A stretch of DNA of 55,812 bases from an uncultured Oscillospiraceae bacterium (GCA_949841465.1 CATKZW010000017.1:1-55812); one strand, 5' to 3'; counted from the stretch's first letter, positions 35,018 to 43,646 are shown. Translations and numbers: made by a program. The notes: generated by a model from the sequence alone, not told the origin.

Positions 35018-35839
35018 TTTGACACCGCGCCCCACGTCGTCGAGCCCCAATGTCCCGGCGCGGTGGAGCGGTACATCGACCTGAGCGGCTTTTATGACCG
35101 CCCGGGCCTCCAACCCCTGAAGCAGGCCCTGATCGCAGCCACGGCGGAGTATCAGGGCCATTACAAGCGAGTCTACCGCTGCCTGGGGGCGGCGGGGGAG
35201 CTGCGCCGGGACATGACCGAGCTGCTGGACACAGACGAGGTCCGTCAGAAGCTGGTCAAGCGGGCGGCGGGCATCATCAGCCGGGAGCTGAAGGGCCCTG
35301 CCGCGGGGGAGGGCCGCGCCGACCAGCGCTTCATCTCTGCCGTCACCCACAAAGGAGCCTTCACCCTGTGGGACACGGTATCCGCCCAGGCAGACCGGGT
35401 GTATGAGCTGGCGGACGGCTATGGTCTGGCCCACCACCTGCTCACCCCCATTCTCACTGCCGGGCTGGCGGCGGGCCACGACGCCGTGGCCTGTCCCGAC
35501 CCCATGTCCCCCGACCGGCTGGCCCACGTTATCTTCCCCGGCCTATCCCTGGCCTTTGTCACCTCCACCCAGGAGGACCCTTGGCCCCACCACGCCCACC
35601 GCCGCCTGCGGCTGGACGCCATGGCGGACAGCGACCTATACCGGCTGAACCGCCCCCGGCTGCGGTTCACCAAACGGGTGGCGTCCGCCCTGATGGACGA
35701 GGGCGTTGCGGGCCTGAAGGAGGCCAAGGCGGCCCACGACCGGCTGGAGGCGCTGTACAATCCGTACGTGGACTTTGACCGGGTGGAGTCGCTGGCGGAC
35801 GACGTGGCGGCGCAGCTGCTGGCGCTGAAAGATGAATAA
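35018..35839 (+). pseudogene. 5'-truncated P-loop ATPase (PRK06851-like)
   Basis: Homology-like sequence enters in mid-protein at about 35021 (TAPHVVEPQCPGAVERYIDL) and runs to TAA 35839. The N-terminal part, which in this family carries a nucleotide-binding P-loop, is missing. A GTG at 35063 gives a 258-residue frame but lacks a ribosome binding site. The rest is helical with RADQRFISAVTHKGAFTLWDT and an AHDRLEALYNPYVDFDRV tail. The family assignment is from memory of similar clostridial proteins and is moderate. A likely deletion scar. Confidence 0.6.
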
Positions 35840-35849
35840 GGCAAAAAGA

Positions 35850-35877
35850 GGGCGGGGGAATCATTCCCCCGCCTTTA
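35850..35877 (+). terminator. Terminator after the truncated ATPase
   Basis: GGCGGGGGAAT and ATTCCCCCGCC pair (35851-35873), followed by a short T-run; A5 precedes it, so it may act on both strands. Confidence 0.75.
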
Positions 35878-35980
35878 CGGCGCTGAATCACAGCGATCTA
35901 TATTCAGTACCGGCCGGACAGTTGGAACCAGTCGAGCAAACGGTCTTTAGCGCTGGGTAGGGCGGTACGGCAAATGTTTG

Positions 35981-36250
35981 CTAAAGCCAGTCGAGCACAA
36001 CATCGCGCAGGGCTGTCGGCGTTACGCCGCCGCGCGTCAGCAGACCGCTGAGCTCATCAATGCGGGAGGCGCTGCATGTGATGTTCTCTACACACGCCTG
36101 TTCGCCGCCCTGTTCGGCCACTTTCACGCCGTAGCTCTCACAGGCGTACGCACCCACGTCCATCTCCCCAACCAGGATGGAATAGTCATAGCGTCGGACC
36201 GCCCCAGCCTGATCGGTCAGCTCCACGGTTTCAAGAAATAGTTCCCGCAT
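35981..36250 (-). CDS. DUF6514-family small protein
   Basis: 89 residues: ETVELTDQAGAVRRYDYSIL, then VGEMDVGAYACESYGVKVAEQ, the pattern of a small clostridial family of unknown function (DUF6514, assigned from memory). No membrane segment. It has a divergent AT-rich upstream region and stands alone between a truncated ATPase and the hbd gene. Confidence 0.6.
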   Translation of the reverse strand: MRELFLETVELTDQAGAVRRYDYSILVGEMDVGAYACESYGVKVAEQGGEQACVENITCSASRIDELSGLLTRGGVTPTALRDVVLDWL

Positions 36251-36443
36251 GTTCTCTTAGTCACCTCGCTTTCTCTTTTCATACACTTATTATCCACACA
36301 GTAATCACCGGTTGCAAGTGGAACTGTCCGACGGGATTCGACAAAATCCGACAGAGCTACAAGATGTGGTAAGCGCGGGGTGTCTAGGAACACCAACGGT
36401 TGGAAGCCCACATATTTTCGCGGGAAATTTGTGCAAAAATGCA
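36251..36443. other. Non-coding interval upstream of DUF6514
   Basis: No gene is seen. It contains the near-repeat TCCGACGGGATTCGAC / AAAATCCGAC around 36330-36350. A small hairpin, TTTGTGC/GCACAAA, straddles its right edge (36428-36447), next to the terminator that ends the hbd transcript. Confidence 0.4.
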
Positions 36444-36484
36444 CAAAAAGCCCAGAGCGAAACACCAGTTCGCTCCGGGCTCTT
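36444..36484 (-). terminator. Terminator of the crt-hbd operon
   Basis: AGCCCaGAGCGAA (36449-36461) pairs with TTCGCTCcGGGCT (36469-36481); on the minus strand it is followed by TTTTT. It lies about 105 bases after the hbd stop. Confidence 0.75.
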
Positions 36485-36589
36485 TAGTGGAATAAATTCC
36501 CTGTTAAATACTGTCAATCTGAGAAGAGGCGGAATTGTCGAAACTTCGCAGATTACTTCGCGTAATATCGAAATCCCGTGCCTTCGCTT

Positions 36590-37462
36590 TTACAGCTCGT
36601 CAACAGCGGTCTTGGTGCGGTCGGCGTTGTAGACATAGAAGCCCTTGCCGGACTTCACGCCCAGGTTGCCGCCGCGGACCATCTTCCGAATCAGCGGGCA
36701 GGCACGGTACTTGCTGTCGCCGGTCTCGTTGTACAGCACGTCCATGATGGCCAGGCAGATGTCCAGGCCGATGAAGTCGCCCAGCTCCAGGGGGCCCATG
36801 GGATGGTTGGCGCCCAGCTTCATGGCGGCGTCGATGCCGGCGATGTTGGACACGCCCTCCATCTTGATGAAGGCGGCCTCGTTGATCATGGGGATCAGGA
36901 TTCGGTTGACCACGAAACCGGCGGCTTCGTTGACCTGCACGGGGGTCTTGCCCAGCTCCTTGGAGATCTCGGTGATCTTGTCCACGGTCTCCGCGGGGGT
37001 GTTGGCGCCGGCAATGACCTCAATGAGCTTCATGCGGTCGGCGGGGTTGAAGAAGTGCATGCCGATCAGGGGGCGGCTCAGGCCCTTGCCGATCTCGGTG
37101 ATGGACAGGGAGGAGGTGTTGGAGGCGAAAATGCACTCCGCCTTGCAGATCTTGTCCAGCTCGCCGAAGGTGGCCTGCTTGACCTTCATGTCCTCGAAGG
37201 CGGCCTCCACGATCAGGTCGCAGTCGGCGCACAGGTCCTCCTTCAGGCCCGGAGTGATGGCGGCCACAATGCCGTCGGCCTTAGCCTGATCCATCTTGCC
37301 CTTTTCCACCAGCTTGGCGTAGCCCTTCTGGATCTTGGCCTTGCCGCCGTCGGCCCACTCCTGCTTGATGTCGCACAGGGCGACGGTCCAGCCGCTCTGG
37401 GCAAACGCCTTGGCGATACCCTGGCCCATGGTGCCTGCGCCGATAATTCCTACTTTGCTCAT
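36590..37462 (-). CDS. hbd: 3-hydroxybutyryl-CoA dehydrogenase
   Basis: 290 residues from ATG 37462 (AAAAGGGG before it). N-terminal NAD-binding Rossmann motif SKVGIIGAGTMGQGIA, catalytic His-Asn pair in GMHFFNPADRMKLIEV, and C-terminal helical domain with GFVVNRILIPMINEAA and DAAMKLGANHPMGPLEL. It reduces acetoacetyl-CoA to 3-hydroxybutyryl-CoA on the route to butyrate. It follows crt by 177 bp in the same direction; together they make crotonyl-CoA. Thiolase and butyryl-CoA dehydrogenase genes are not in the window. Confidence 0.93.
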   Translation of the reverse strand: MSKVGIIGAGTMGQGIAKAFAQSGWTVALCDIKQEWADGGKAKIQKGYAKLVEKGKMDQAKADGIVAAITPGLKEDLCADCDLIVEAAFEDMKVKQATFGELDKICKAECIFASNTSSLSITEIGKGLSRPLIGMHFFNPADRMKLIEVIAGANTPAETVDKITEISKELGKTPVQVNEAAGFVVNRILIPMINEAAFIKMEGVSNIAGIDAAMKLGANHPMGPLELGDFIGLDICLAIMDVLYNETGDSKYRACPLIRKMVRGGNLGVKSGKGFYVYNADRTKTAVDEL

Positions 37463-37639
37463 GATGACATACCCCTTTTCATTTTTGTTATGTTGCACAG
37501 ATGCTTCCTGCGGGATGATATGGTCGAACTGCCGGAGGATCATGTTCCAAACCTGACCGTCCGGATTGCCGATGATGCTCATGGTCCCATGTTATCACGC
37601 TGGGGCTGGACGCGCGTTCCGGCGTGTCAGCCCTGACGC

Positions 37640-38425
37640 TTAGTTGTTGGTGAACACAGCCTTGGGCTTGGGCTTCTCCCGGGACAGGAAGCAGGCCATG
37701 CCCTCCACCTGATCGTGGGTCTCGAAGCAGTCGCCAAAGAGCTTCTCCTCAATCTCCACGGCCTTGTCGATGGAGACCTGCATCCCCTCGTTGACGGCCT
37801 TCTTGCAGGCGCGGACGGCGATGGGGGCGTTCTTGGCCACGTTGTTGGCCATCTTGATGGCGGCGTCCATCAGCTCCGCCTGGGGGACCACGGCGTTGAC
37901 CAGGCCGATGCGCAGGGCCTCTGCGGCGTCGATATTCCGGGCGGTATACAGCAGCTGCTTGGCCATGCCCAGGCCTACGATGCGGGGCAGACGCTGGGTG
38001 CCGCCGAAGCCGGGGGTGATGCCCAGGCCCACCTCGGGCTGGCCGAACATGGCGTTGTCGGAGCAGATGCGGATGTCGCAGGACATAGCCAGCTCACAGC
38101 CGCCGCCCAGGGCGAAGCCGTTCACCGCGGCGATGACGGGCAGGGGGAAGCTCTCGATCATCAGGAAGATGTCGTTGCCCAGCTTGCCGAAGGCTTCGCC
38201 CTCGGCCTTGGTCATGGTGGACATGGAGCCGATGTCGGCGCCTGCCACGAAGCTCTTATCTCCCGCGCCGGTGAGGACCACGCAGCGCACGGCGTTCTGG
38301 TCGATGCCCTCGAAGGCGGCCTTCAGGTCGGCCAGCACGTCGGGGTTCAGGGCGTTGAGTGCCTTGGGACGGTCGATGGTGAGGACAGCCACGGCGCCCT
38401 GCACTTCACAATTCACAAATGACAT
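37640..38425 (-). CDS. crt: 3-hydroxybutyryl-CoA dehydratase (crotonase)
   Basis: 261 residues. Crotonase fold with the oxyanion region SFVAGADIGSM, the motif NGFALGGGCELAMSCD containing the first catalytic Glu, and FGQPEVGLGITPGFGGTQRL with the second. It converts 3-hydroxybutyryl-CoA to crotonyl-CoA. TAAGGAGG precedes the ATG, and a clear promoter lies about 190 bp upstream. First gene of the crt-hbd transcript. Confidence 0.93.
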   Translation of the reverse strand: MSFVNCEVQGAVAVLTIDRPKALNALNPDVLADLKAAFEGIDQNAVRCVVLTGAGDKSFVAGADIGSMSTMTKAEGEAFGKLGNDIFLMIESFPLPVIAAVNGFALGGGCELAMSCDIRICSDNAMFGQPEVGLGITPGFGGTQRLPRIVGLGMAKQLLYTARNIDAAEALRIGLVNAVVPQAELMDAAIKMANNVAKNAPIAVRACKKAVNEGMQVSIDKAVEIEEKLFGDCFETHDQVEGMACFLSREKPKPKAVFTNN

Positions 38426-38751
38426 CAGTTTGCCTCCTTAAATGTATAAAGTTGGGGGGAAAACAGCGAACAGCGCTCCCGTACCCGCCGCTTTTGCTCG
38501 ATATTTTTTTAACAAATATCAGGCAAAGGCGTGCGGCAATGGAGCCGGAGGTCTGGACCGGCCTTGCCGCCTGGGGTGGGGAGAGACGTTCCCTATATTC
38601 TTTTCTTAGTATACCGCCTTTTTCCTGGTAATGCAAGGGTTTCTTTATATATGGTCCAACCTCGTCGGGGCAGGGTCCGCTTCATGGGAAACGCCCTTTG
38701 GGCATTCCCCGCTGCGCTTTGGCCGGGGGGCTGGCCGCGGCTTTTTGCCGG
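38426..38751. other. Intergenic region upstream of crt
   Basis: No gene is supported. It holds the crt promoter, a long leader for crt (about 170 nt after the predicted start), and GC-rich sequence after the DUF554 stop that can fold near GCCGCGGC/GCCGGC. Confidence 0.5.
38608..38636 (-). promoter_or_regulatory. Promoter of crt-hbd
   Basis: Minus strand: -35 TTGCAT (38631-38636), 17-bp spacer, -10 TATACT (38608-38613). Confidence 0.65.
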
Positions 38752-39471
38752 CTAGAACAACCCGGAAACAAGCGCCGAAAGCCAGCCGGCCAGGGGTATG
38801 TAAGCGATAGGCAGGAAGATGGCGGGCAGCATATTGCCCACCTTGATCTTCTGCCTGCCCAGCTCCAGCATGTTGACGGCGATGGCGATGATGAGCGCCC
38901 CGCCCACGGCGGTCATCTCGGTGACGACCGGGGCGGGCAGGCAGGGCCCCACCCATCCGGCCAGCAGGGTGATGCCCCCCTGGTAGATGAGCAGGGGGAT
39001 GACGGAGAACATCACTCCCACCCCCATGGTGGCGGCAAAGGAGATGGAGGTCACGCCGTCGATAACGCCCTTGGAGACAATGGTGCTGTAGTCCTGCCTC
39101 ATCCCCGCGTCGATGGAGCCGGTGATGGCCATGGCCCCCACGCAGAACAGCAGGGAGGCGTTGACAAAGCCCTCCGTGAAGCGGCTGGCGCCGTCATCCT
39201 TGATGAGCCGGGTCCGGAGAAAGTCCCCCGCGCCCTCCAGGCGGCGCTCAATGTCGACGGCGTTCCCGATGACCGTGCCGACGACCATGCATACGATGAC
39301 ACACAGCATGTCCTCCGTCCCCAGGGCACTGCCGATGCCGATGCACAGTACGCACAGGCCCAGGGCGTGGGTGAGGATAGACATGAGGCGGTCGCTGATG
39401 AGATTTTTGAACAGCAGCCCCGCCGCGCCGCCCAGCAGGACCAGAAGCATATTGATAAACGTTGCGGACAT
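38752..39471 (-). CDS. DUF554 family membrane protein
   Basis: 239 residues with about seven hydrophobic segments. N-terminal INMLLVLLGGAAGLLFKNLIS, then GLCVLCIGIGSALGT, a polar IERRLEGAGDFLRTRL loop, SLLFCVGAMAITGSIDAG, and GAALIIAIAVN-like helices. DUF554 (YdfK-type) proteins are conserved inner-membrane proteins of unproven transport function. It is the last gene of the minus-strand cluster, 72 bp after ribF. Confidence 0.8.
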   Translation of the reverse strand: MSATFINMLLVLLGGAAGLLFKNLISDRLMSILTHALGLCVLCIGIGSALGTEDMLCVIVCMVVGTVIGNAVDIERRLEGAGDFLRTRLIKDDGASRFTEGFVNASLLFCVGAMAITGSIDAGMRQDYSTIVSKGVIDGVTSISFAATMGVGVMFSVIPLLIYQGGITLLAGWVGPCLPAPVVTEMTAVGGALIIAIAVNMLELGRQKIKVGNMLPAIFLPIAYIPLAGWLSALVSGLF

Positions 39472-39543
39472 TGTTTGCGCTCATTTCCTTTCTGTTGAGC
39501 CGATTCCCATCGTTTTTCGCCCTGAGAATCAGCTCCCCCTTGG

Positions 39544-40449
39544 TCATTTCGGAGCGTTCGCGAAATAGTCCCTGGTCTGCCGGGCGTTTTCCAGAATGGC
39601 CTCCCGCAGGGCCTGGACCGAGGGGAACTTCTTCTCCGGCCGCAGGCGGGCGTAGAACTCCACCCGGATGTCCTGACCGTACAGGTCGCCTTGGTAGTCC
39701 AGAATCCAGGGCTCCACCGTGACGACGGTCCGGTCCCGGCTCACGGTGGGGCGCACGCCCACGTTGGTGACGGCCAGCCGCTCCCCGTCCGGAAGCCGGA
39801 CGCGGCTTGCGTACACCCCAAAGCCGGGGGCAATGATCCCTGGCCGCACCAGCAGGTTAGCGGTGGGGGTGCCCAGGGTGCGGCCCAGCTCACTGCCGTG
39901 GACCACCGGGCCGGACAGGATGTGGGGGTGGCCCAGGAACCACCGGGCCCGCTCCATCTTCCCCTCCTGCACCAGAGTGCGGATGTAGGTGGAGGACACT
40001 GTGACCCCGTCGATCTCCACCTTGGGGATCACGTCGCAGCCCATGCCCAGCTGGGCGCACTTTTCCGCCAGCCGCCGGGGGCTGCCCTCCCCTTTGTAAC
40101 CGAAGTGGAAGTCGTGTCCCGCCACCACGTGGATCACATCCAGCTCCTTTTGCAGATACTGCTCCACAAAATCCCGCCAATCCATCTGGCGCATCACGTC
40201 GAAGGGGGCCACTATCACCTCCCGGATGCCGTACAGCTCCCGCATCAGCCCCTCCCGGTCGTCCACGCCGCTGAGCAGGGGGACGGCCTTCCCGGTAAGG
40301 GCGGCGGCGGGGCTGCGGTCGAAGGTGAAGGCGCAGGGGATGGCGTCCAGCGCACGGGCCCGCTCCGCCACGGTGCGCAGCAGCGCGCCGTGACCCATGT
40401 GCACCCCGTCAAAGAAGCCCAGGGCAATCACTCGTTTTTGTTGTCCCAT
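39544..40449 (-). CDS. ribF: Bifunctional riboflavin kinase/FAD synthetase
   Basis: 301 residues from ATG 40449. N-terminal FAD-synthetase nucleotidyltransferase domain (ALGFFDGVHMGH with the HxGH-like nucleotide site, VAGHDFHFGYKGEG, SSTYIRTLV), C-terminal flavokinase domain (GPVVHGSELGRTLGTPTANL, GVYASRV, VEPWILDY). It makes FMN and FAD from riboflavin. It follows truB, the common firmicute order. Confidence 0.92.
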   Translation of the reverse strand: MGQQKRVIALGFFDGVHMGHGALLRTVAERARALDAIPCAFTFDRSPAAALTGKAVPLLSGVDDREGLMRELYGIREVIVAPFDVMRQMDWRDFVEQYLQKELDVIHVVAGHDFHFGYKGEGSPRRLAEKCAQLGMGCDVIPKVEIDGVTVSSTYIRTLVQEGKMERARWFLGHPHILSGPVVHGSELGRTLGTPTANLLVRPGIIAPGFGVYASRVRLPDGERLAVTNVGVRPTVSRDRTVVTVEPWILDYQGDLYGQDIRVEFYARLRPEKKFPSVQALREAILENARQTRDYFANAPK

Positions 40450-40527
40450 AACAGTCAAACTCCCTGTTTCGCTGCCGGGCAGAAGCCTGCCGCCTCCCAT
40501 CCCGGTGGTCAGCGAACGAAAAGTATC

Positions 40528-41415
40528 TTACAGCTCGAAAAAGCTCTTGACGGTGGTGAGCGTCCCGCCCGACGCCCGGCCAAGGGCCAAAAATGTCTTG
40601 TCCATGCCGTATACCCGGTACTCCCCGTCGGGGACGTCCCGCGTGTTCAGCGACGCGCCGTTGCGGATCCTCTTCTCCGCCCCGGCGGTTTTCAGCGTCA
40701 GCGCCGAGAACGCGGCAAAGCAGGAATCCACAGGGCGCAGGAGGGCCTCCCCCTCCCCCCGGTCCACCGCCTGCTGGACAGCCTCTAATGTAACGGAATC
40801 AGCCAGAGTAAAGCCTGCGGCCTTCACACGCCGGAGGGAGCTCATGCATCCCCCACAGCCCAGAGCCTGTCCAATGTCGTGGCACAGGGTGCGCACATAT
40901 GTCCCCTTGGAGCACACCGCCCGGAGCAGATAATCCGTCCCCTCCGGGGCCGCGTCCTCCAGCAGCTCCAGGGCGTGGATGGTGACGGGGCGGGGCTTGC
41001 GCTCCACCTCTCTGCCCTTCCGAGCCAGCTCGTAGAGCTTTTTGCCGTTGATCTTGATGGCAGAGTACATGGGCGGGATTTGCTCGATGTCCCCGGTGAA
41101 CCGGGGCAGAACCGCCCCCACGTCCTCCCTGTCGATGTCCGCAGGCCGCTGTTCCAAAACTTCTCCGGTGGTGTCCTGGGTATTGGTGACAACGCCCAGT
41201 TTTAACCCGGCAATGTACTCCTTATCGGAATTGGCGGCGAACTCCACCGCCCGGGTGGCCCGCCCAATGAACACGGGCAGCACCCCCGTGGCCATAGGGT
41301 CCAGCGTCCCGGCGTGACCCACCCGCTTCTCCCGGAACATCCCCCGCAGCTTGGCGCACACGTCCATGGAGGTCCAGCCGGCGGGCTTGTCGATGATAAT
41401 GATACCGTTTGGCAT
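40528..41415 (-). CDS. truB: tRNA pseudouridine-55 synthase
   Basis: 295 residues. N-terminal IIIIDKPAGWTSMDVCAKLR, catalytic Asp39 in GHAGTLDPMATGVLP, IPPMYSAIKINGKKLYELAR, and the conserved CSKGTYVRTLCHDIG. A C-terminal PUA-like tail is present. It makes pseudouridine at U55 in the T-loop of tRNAs. The upstream gene (DHH) is separated by the dispersed repeat copy B, which carries terminator-like hairpins. Confidence 0.93.
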   Translation of the reverse strand: MPNGIIIIDKPAGWTSMDVCAKLRGMFREKRVGHAGTLDPMATGVLPVFIGRATRAVEFAANSDKEYIAGLKLGVVTNTQDTTGEVLEQRPADIDREDVGAVLPRFTGDIEQIPPMYSAIKINGKKLYELARKGREVERKPRPVTIHALELLEDAAPEGTDYLLRAVCSKGTYVRTLCHDIGQALGCGGCMSSLRRVKAAGFTLADSVTLEAVQQAVDRGEGEALLRPVDSCFAAFSALTLKTAGAEKRIRNGASLNTRDVPDGEYRVYGMDKTFLALGRASGGTLTTVKSFFEL

Positions 41416-41440
41416 ATCGGGAAGCTCCTTTTCTTAGGGC

Positions 41441-41684
41441 CTTCTTTTTCTTTCTGAGGAAAGAAAAAGAAGCAAAAAGAAAGACTTTTAGACCGCTGAC
41501 GATCAGATACAGTCACTGTAAAGAATGTGCACGACAACCAGCCATATTTTTTAATATATTATTTTTATATGTGTTTTCTGTCTCGTGTGTGGCCGACGCG
41601 GCACTTTCGTTTACCGACACCATGCGAAACGAATCAAAAGTTTCTTTTTTCGCTTCCTTTTTTCTTTTCAAAGAAAAAAGGAAG
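41441..41684. repeat. Hairpin-bounded dispersed repeat, copy B
   Basis: Left hairpin CTTCTTTTTCTTTC/GAAAGAAAAAGAAG (41441-41472), then GCAAAAAGAAAGACTTTTAG and ACCGCTGACG as in copy A. Right side ATCAAAAGTTTCTTTTTTCG, then hairpin CTTCCTTTTTTCTTT/AAAGAAAAAAGGAAG (41653-41684). The interior is AT-rich and non-coding. It sits between DHH and truB inside an otherwise compact operon, 10 bases after the DHH stop. Confidence 0.75.
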
Positions 41685-41694
41685 GCCCTTGACC

Positions 41695-42654
41695 TCAGTC
41701 CTGGGTTGGCTGGGCCAGCTGGTCGTCGATGGCGGCCAGGATGACCCGTTCCGCCTCGTCCACCGTACCCATGACGGTACAGCCGGAAGCGGCCTTGTGT
41801 CCGCCGCCGCCCAGCCGGGCGCACACCCGGGTGGCGTTGAGCAGCTCGGCCTTGGTGCGCACGGAGATGCGGCACTGCCCGCCCTCGTGCTCCCGGATGG
41901 TGGCGGAGTGGAGCACCCCCGCGATCTGACCCGGAAAGGCCGCCAGGTCGTCGGTGTCCTCGGAGGTGGCCCCGGCCTCCTCCATCATGGCCAGGGAGAT
42001 GGGCGCCACGGCCACGGCCCCCCCGTGGTACAGGTGCATGTTCTGCAAAATCAGGCTCTCCAGCCTCAGCCGCTGTATGGACTTGGTGCGAAAGTGCCTC
42101 TTGTTCAGCGCCTGGAAGGGGATTCCCTGCTCCATCAGCGCCGCCGCCACCCGGTGGGTGTGGGGGGTGGTGTTGGCGTAGACGAAGCAGCCGCAGTCGG
42201 TGGACACCGCCACGTACAGCGGCGTGGCGATGGCCTCGTCCATCACGCCCAGCTCGCCGCAGATTTTCCAGATGATCTCACCGCAGGCGGCCTTGTCCGC
42301 CTCCAGGCAGGTCTCTCCGGCGAAAAATTCCTGGGAGGGGTGGTGGTCGATGGCCAGGTCGATGCGCTCCCGCCAGGGCTGGGCGTTGTCCGGCAGCAGA
42401 TTCACGGTAGCCACGTCCGTGCTGACCACCGTGTCCGGCCGGAAGCCCTCGGGGGCGGTGAGACCGTCCAGGTAGCCCGCCATCAGGGTGGTGGCGTCCA
42501 GGCTGGGCAGCACATGGGCAGTCTTGCCCAGGGCCCGCAGGGCGCGGCACAGCCCGGCGGCGCAGCCGATGGTGTCGCCGTCGGGACGCTTGTGGGTCAG
42601 AATCAGATAATTGTCGCGGGCCTTCAGAAATTCGGCCGCTTCCCGGCAGTCCAT
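41695..42654 (-). CDS. DHH/DHHA1 phosphoesterase (NrnA/RecJ-like)
   Basis: 319 residues. Motif I LTHKRPDGDTIGCAAGL, a conserved Asp in VVSTDVATV, the DHH motif in LAIDHHPSQEF, AVSTDCGCFVYANT, and the C-terminal DHHA1 glycine motif RLGGGGHKAASGC. NrnA-type enzymes degrade nano-RNA oligonucleotides and 3'-phosphoadenosine 5'-phosphate using manganese. Its position between rbfA and truB is the usual one. It starts 3 bases after the rbfA stop. Confidence 0.88.
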   Translation of the reverse strand: MDCREAAEFLKARDNYLILTHKRPDGDTIGCAAGLCRALRALGKTAHVLPSLDATTLMAGYLDGLTAPEGFRPDTVVSTDVATVNLLPDNAQPWRERIDLAIDHHPSQEFFAGETCLEADKAACGEIIWKICGELGVMDEAIATPLYVAVSTDCGCFVYANTTPHTHRVAAALMEQGIPFQALNKRHFRTKSIQRLRLESLILQNMHLYHGGAVAVAPISLAMMEEAGATSEDTDDLAAFPGQIAGVLHSATIREHEGGQCRISVRTKAELLNATRVCARLGGGGHKAASGCTVMGTVDEAERVILAAIDDQLAQPTQD

Positions 42655-42657
42655 GGT

Positions 42658-43053
42658 TCAGTCCTCCTCATCCAGCACGATGTGGGCGTTGGCCGGGTTG
42701 GCGGGCTTGACCACCTCAGGGTCCCGCAGCATGTCCAGGATGTGGGCACCCTTGTCGATGGAGTCGTCCCGCACGAAGCTCAGCTCCGGGGTGTTGCGCA
42801 GGTTCAGCGCCCGCCCCAGCTCCCGGCGGAGATAGCCGGAGGCGGATTTCAGGCCCTTTAAAAGCTGGGCGCTGCTGTCCTTGTTCAGGGCGCTGATATA
42901 GATTTTGGCGTATTTCAGGTCGGGGGTGGTCTCCACGGCGGTGACGCTCACCATGCCCGCGTCCGCCACCCGGGGGTCCTTGACGGTGCGGATCAGGGAG
43001 GACATCTCCCGCTGGATCTCCTCATTGATGCGTCCGATGCGATTGCTTGGCAT
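42658..43053 (-). CDS. rbfA: 30S ribosome-binding factor A
   Basis: 131 residues: RIGRINEEIQREMSSLIRTVKDPRVADAGMVSVTAVE, then YAKIYISALN and ELGRALNLRNTPELSFVRDDSID, the KH-fold RbfA signature. It helps mature the 5' end of 16S rRNA. A strong AAAGGAGG site precedes ATG 43053. In most Firmicutes it directly follows infB; here a regulatory module separates the two. Confidence 0.93.
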   Translation of the reverse strand: MPSNRIGRINEEIQREMSSLIRTVKDPRVADAGMVSVTAVETTPDLKYAKIYISALNKDSSAQLLKGLKSASGYLRRELGRALNLRNTPELSFVRDDSIDKGAHILDMLRDPEVVKPANPANAHIVLDEED

Positions 43054-43067
43054 AAAGATTCCTCCTT

Positions 43068-43286
43068 TTACTGCCGTTCCCGCACGTCAGACCGGCCCAC
43101 AAGATAGTCCAGGCTGACGTCGAAAAAGTCGGCAATGGCAATCAGTTTTGCCACCTCGGGGTAGGATTCCCCGTATTCGTAGCCTTGATAAGTGCGCAGT
43201 TTGACAGAAAATGTATTCGCCAGTTCCCGTTGTTTCATGCTGCGCTCTTTGCGCAATTCTTTCATGCGTAGAGAAAAATCTGACAT
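43068..43286 (-). CDS. XRE-family repressor of module 1
   Basis: 72 residues from ATG 43286 (TTGGAGGAAAAA before it). A single Cro/C1-type helix-turn-helix: RMKELRKERSMKQRELANTF, then VKLRTYQGYEYGESYPEVAKL and DFFDVSLDYLVGRSD. It is divergent from the small gene at 43377; the 90-bp gap holds a consensus promoter overlaid by a palindrome, so it very likely represses that gene. It is a paralogue of the XRE protein at 48811. Confidence 0.85.
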   Translation of the reverse strand: MSDFSLRMKELRKERSMKQRELANTFSVKLRTYQGYEYGESYPEVAKLIAIADFFDVSLDYLVGRSDVRERQ

Positions 43287-43301
43287 TTTTTCCTCCAAGT
43301 C

Positions 43302-43349
43302 TTGACATGCGGAATAAGCACGTATATAATTTATACGTGTATAATCCGC
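43302..43349 (+). promoter_or_regulatory. Consensus promoter with extended palindromic operator (module 1)
   Basis: -35 TTGACA (43302-43307), 17 bp, -10 TATAAT (43325-43330). A dyad centred at 43329 has inner arms CACGTATA/TATACGTG (43319-43326, 43332-43339) and outer arms GCGGA/TCCGC (43309-43313, 43345-43349), covering the -10 element. Confidence 0.8.
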
Positions 43350-43376
43350 GTAAAAAATATTATAGGAGTGATGAAA

Positions 43377-43640
43377 ATGCAAAACCTGCTTGCTGAATTA
43401 TTCTGGAAACCTGAGGAAGTCACCCAGAGGGCGGACCAGCTCTGCCAGACGCTCCCAGGCTATCCCGAGGCCAAACAAGAATATGACGATGTGGCCGAAA
43501 AAATCCAGGCAATTGTCGGCTATGAGCTGTACGACCAGTTCTTTACCCGCCTTATGCGTTACACCAATTATGAGATCTGCGCGTATTACGCCTTTGGGCT
43601 GGGCCTGCGGGAAGATGTTATCCGGGCGTTGAAGCTGTAA
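43377..43640 (+). CDS. Small DUF6809-like protein of module 1
   Basis: 87 residues from ATG 43377 (GGAGTG just before; ATG 43371 is also possible). Starts MQNLLAELFWKPEE, with a helical middle and a C-terminal YYAFGLGLREDVIRALKL. The end resembles small clostridial proteins grouped as DUF6809 (assigned from memory). The function is unknown. It is driven by a strong promoter under apparent XRE control and is encoded against the direction of the surrounding ribosomal operon. Confidence 0.6.
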   Translation: MQNLLAELFWKPEEVTQRADQLCQTLPGYPEAKQEYDDVAEKIQAIVGYELYDQFFTRLMRYTNYEICAYYAFGLGLREDVIRALKL

Positions 43641-43646
43641 AACAGC

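Noticed and set aside
35885-35990. Apparent partial duplication of the DUF6514 3' end (GCTCGACTGG twice)
   Set aside because: Only ten bases match exactly; this is too little to claim a duplication.
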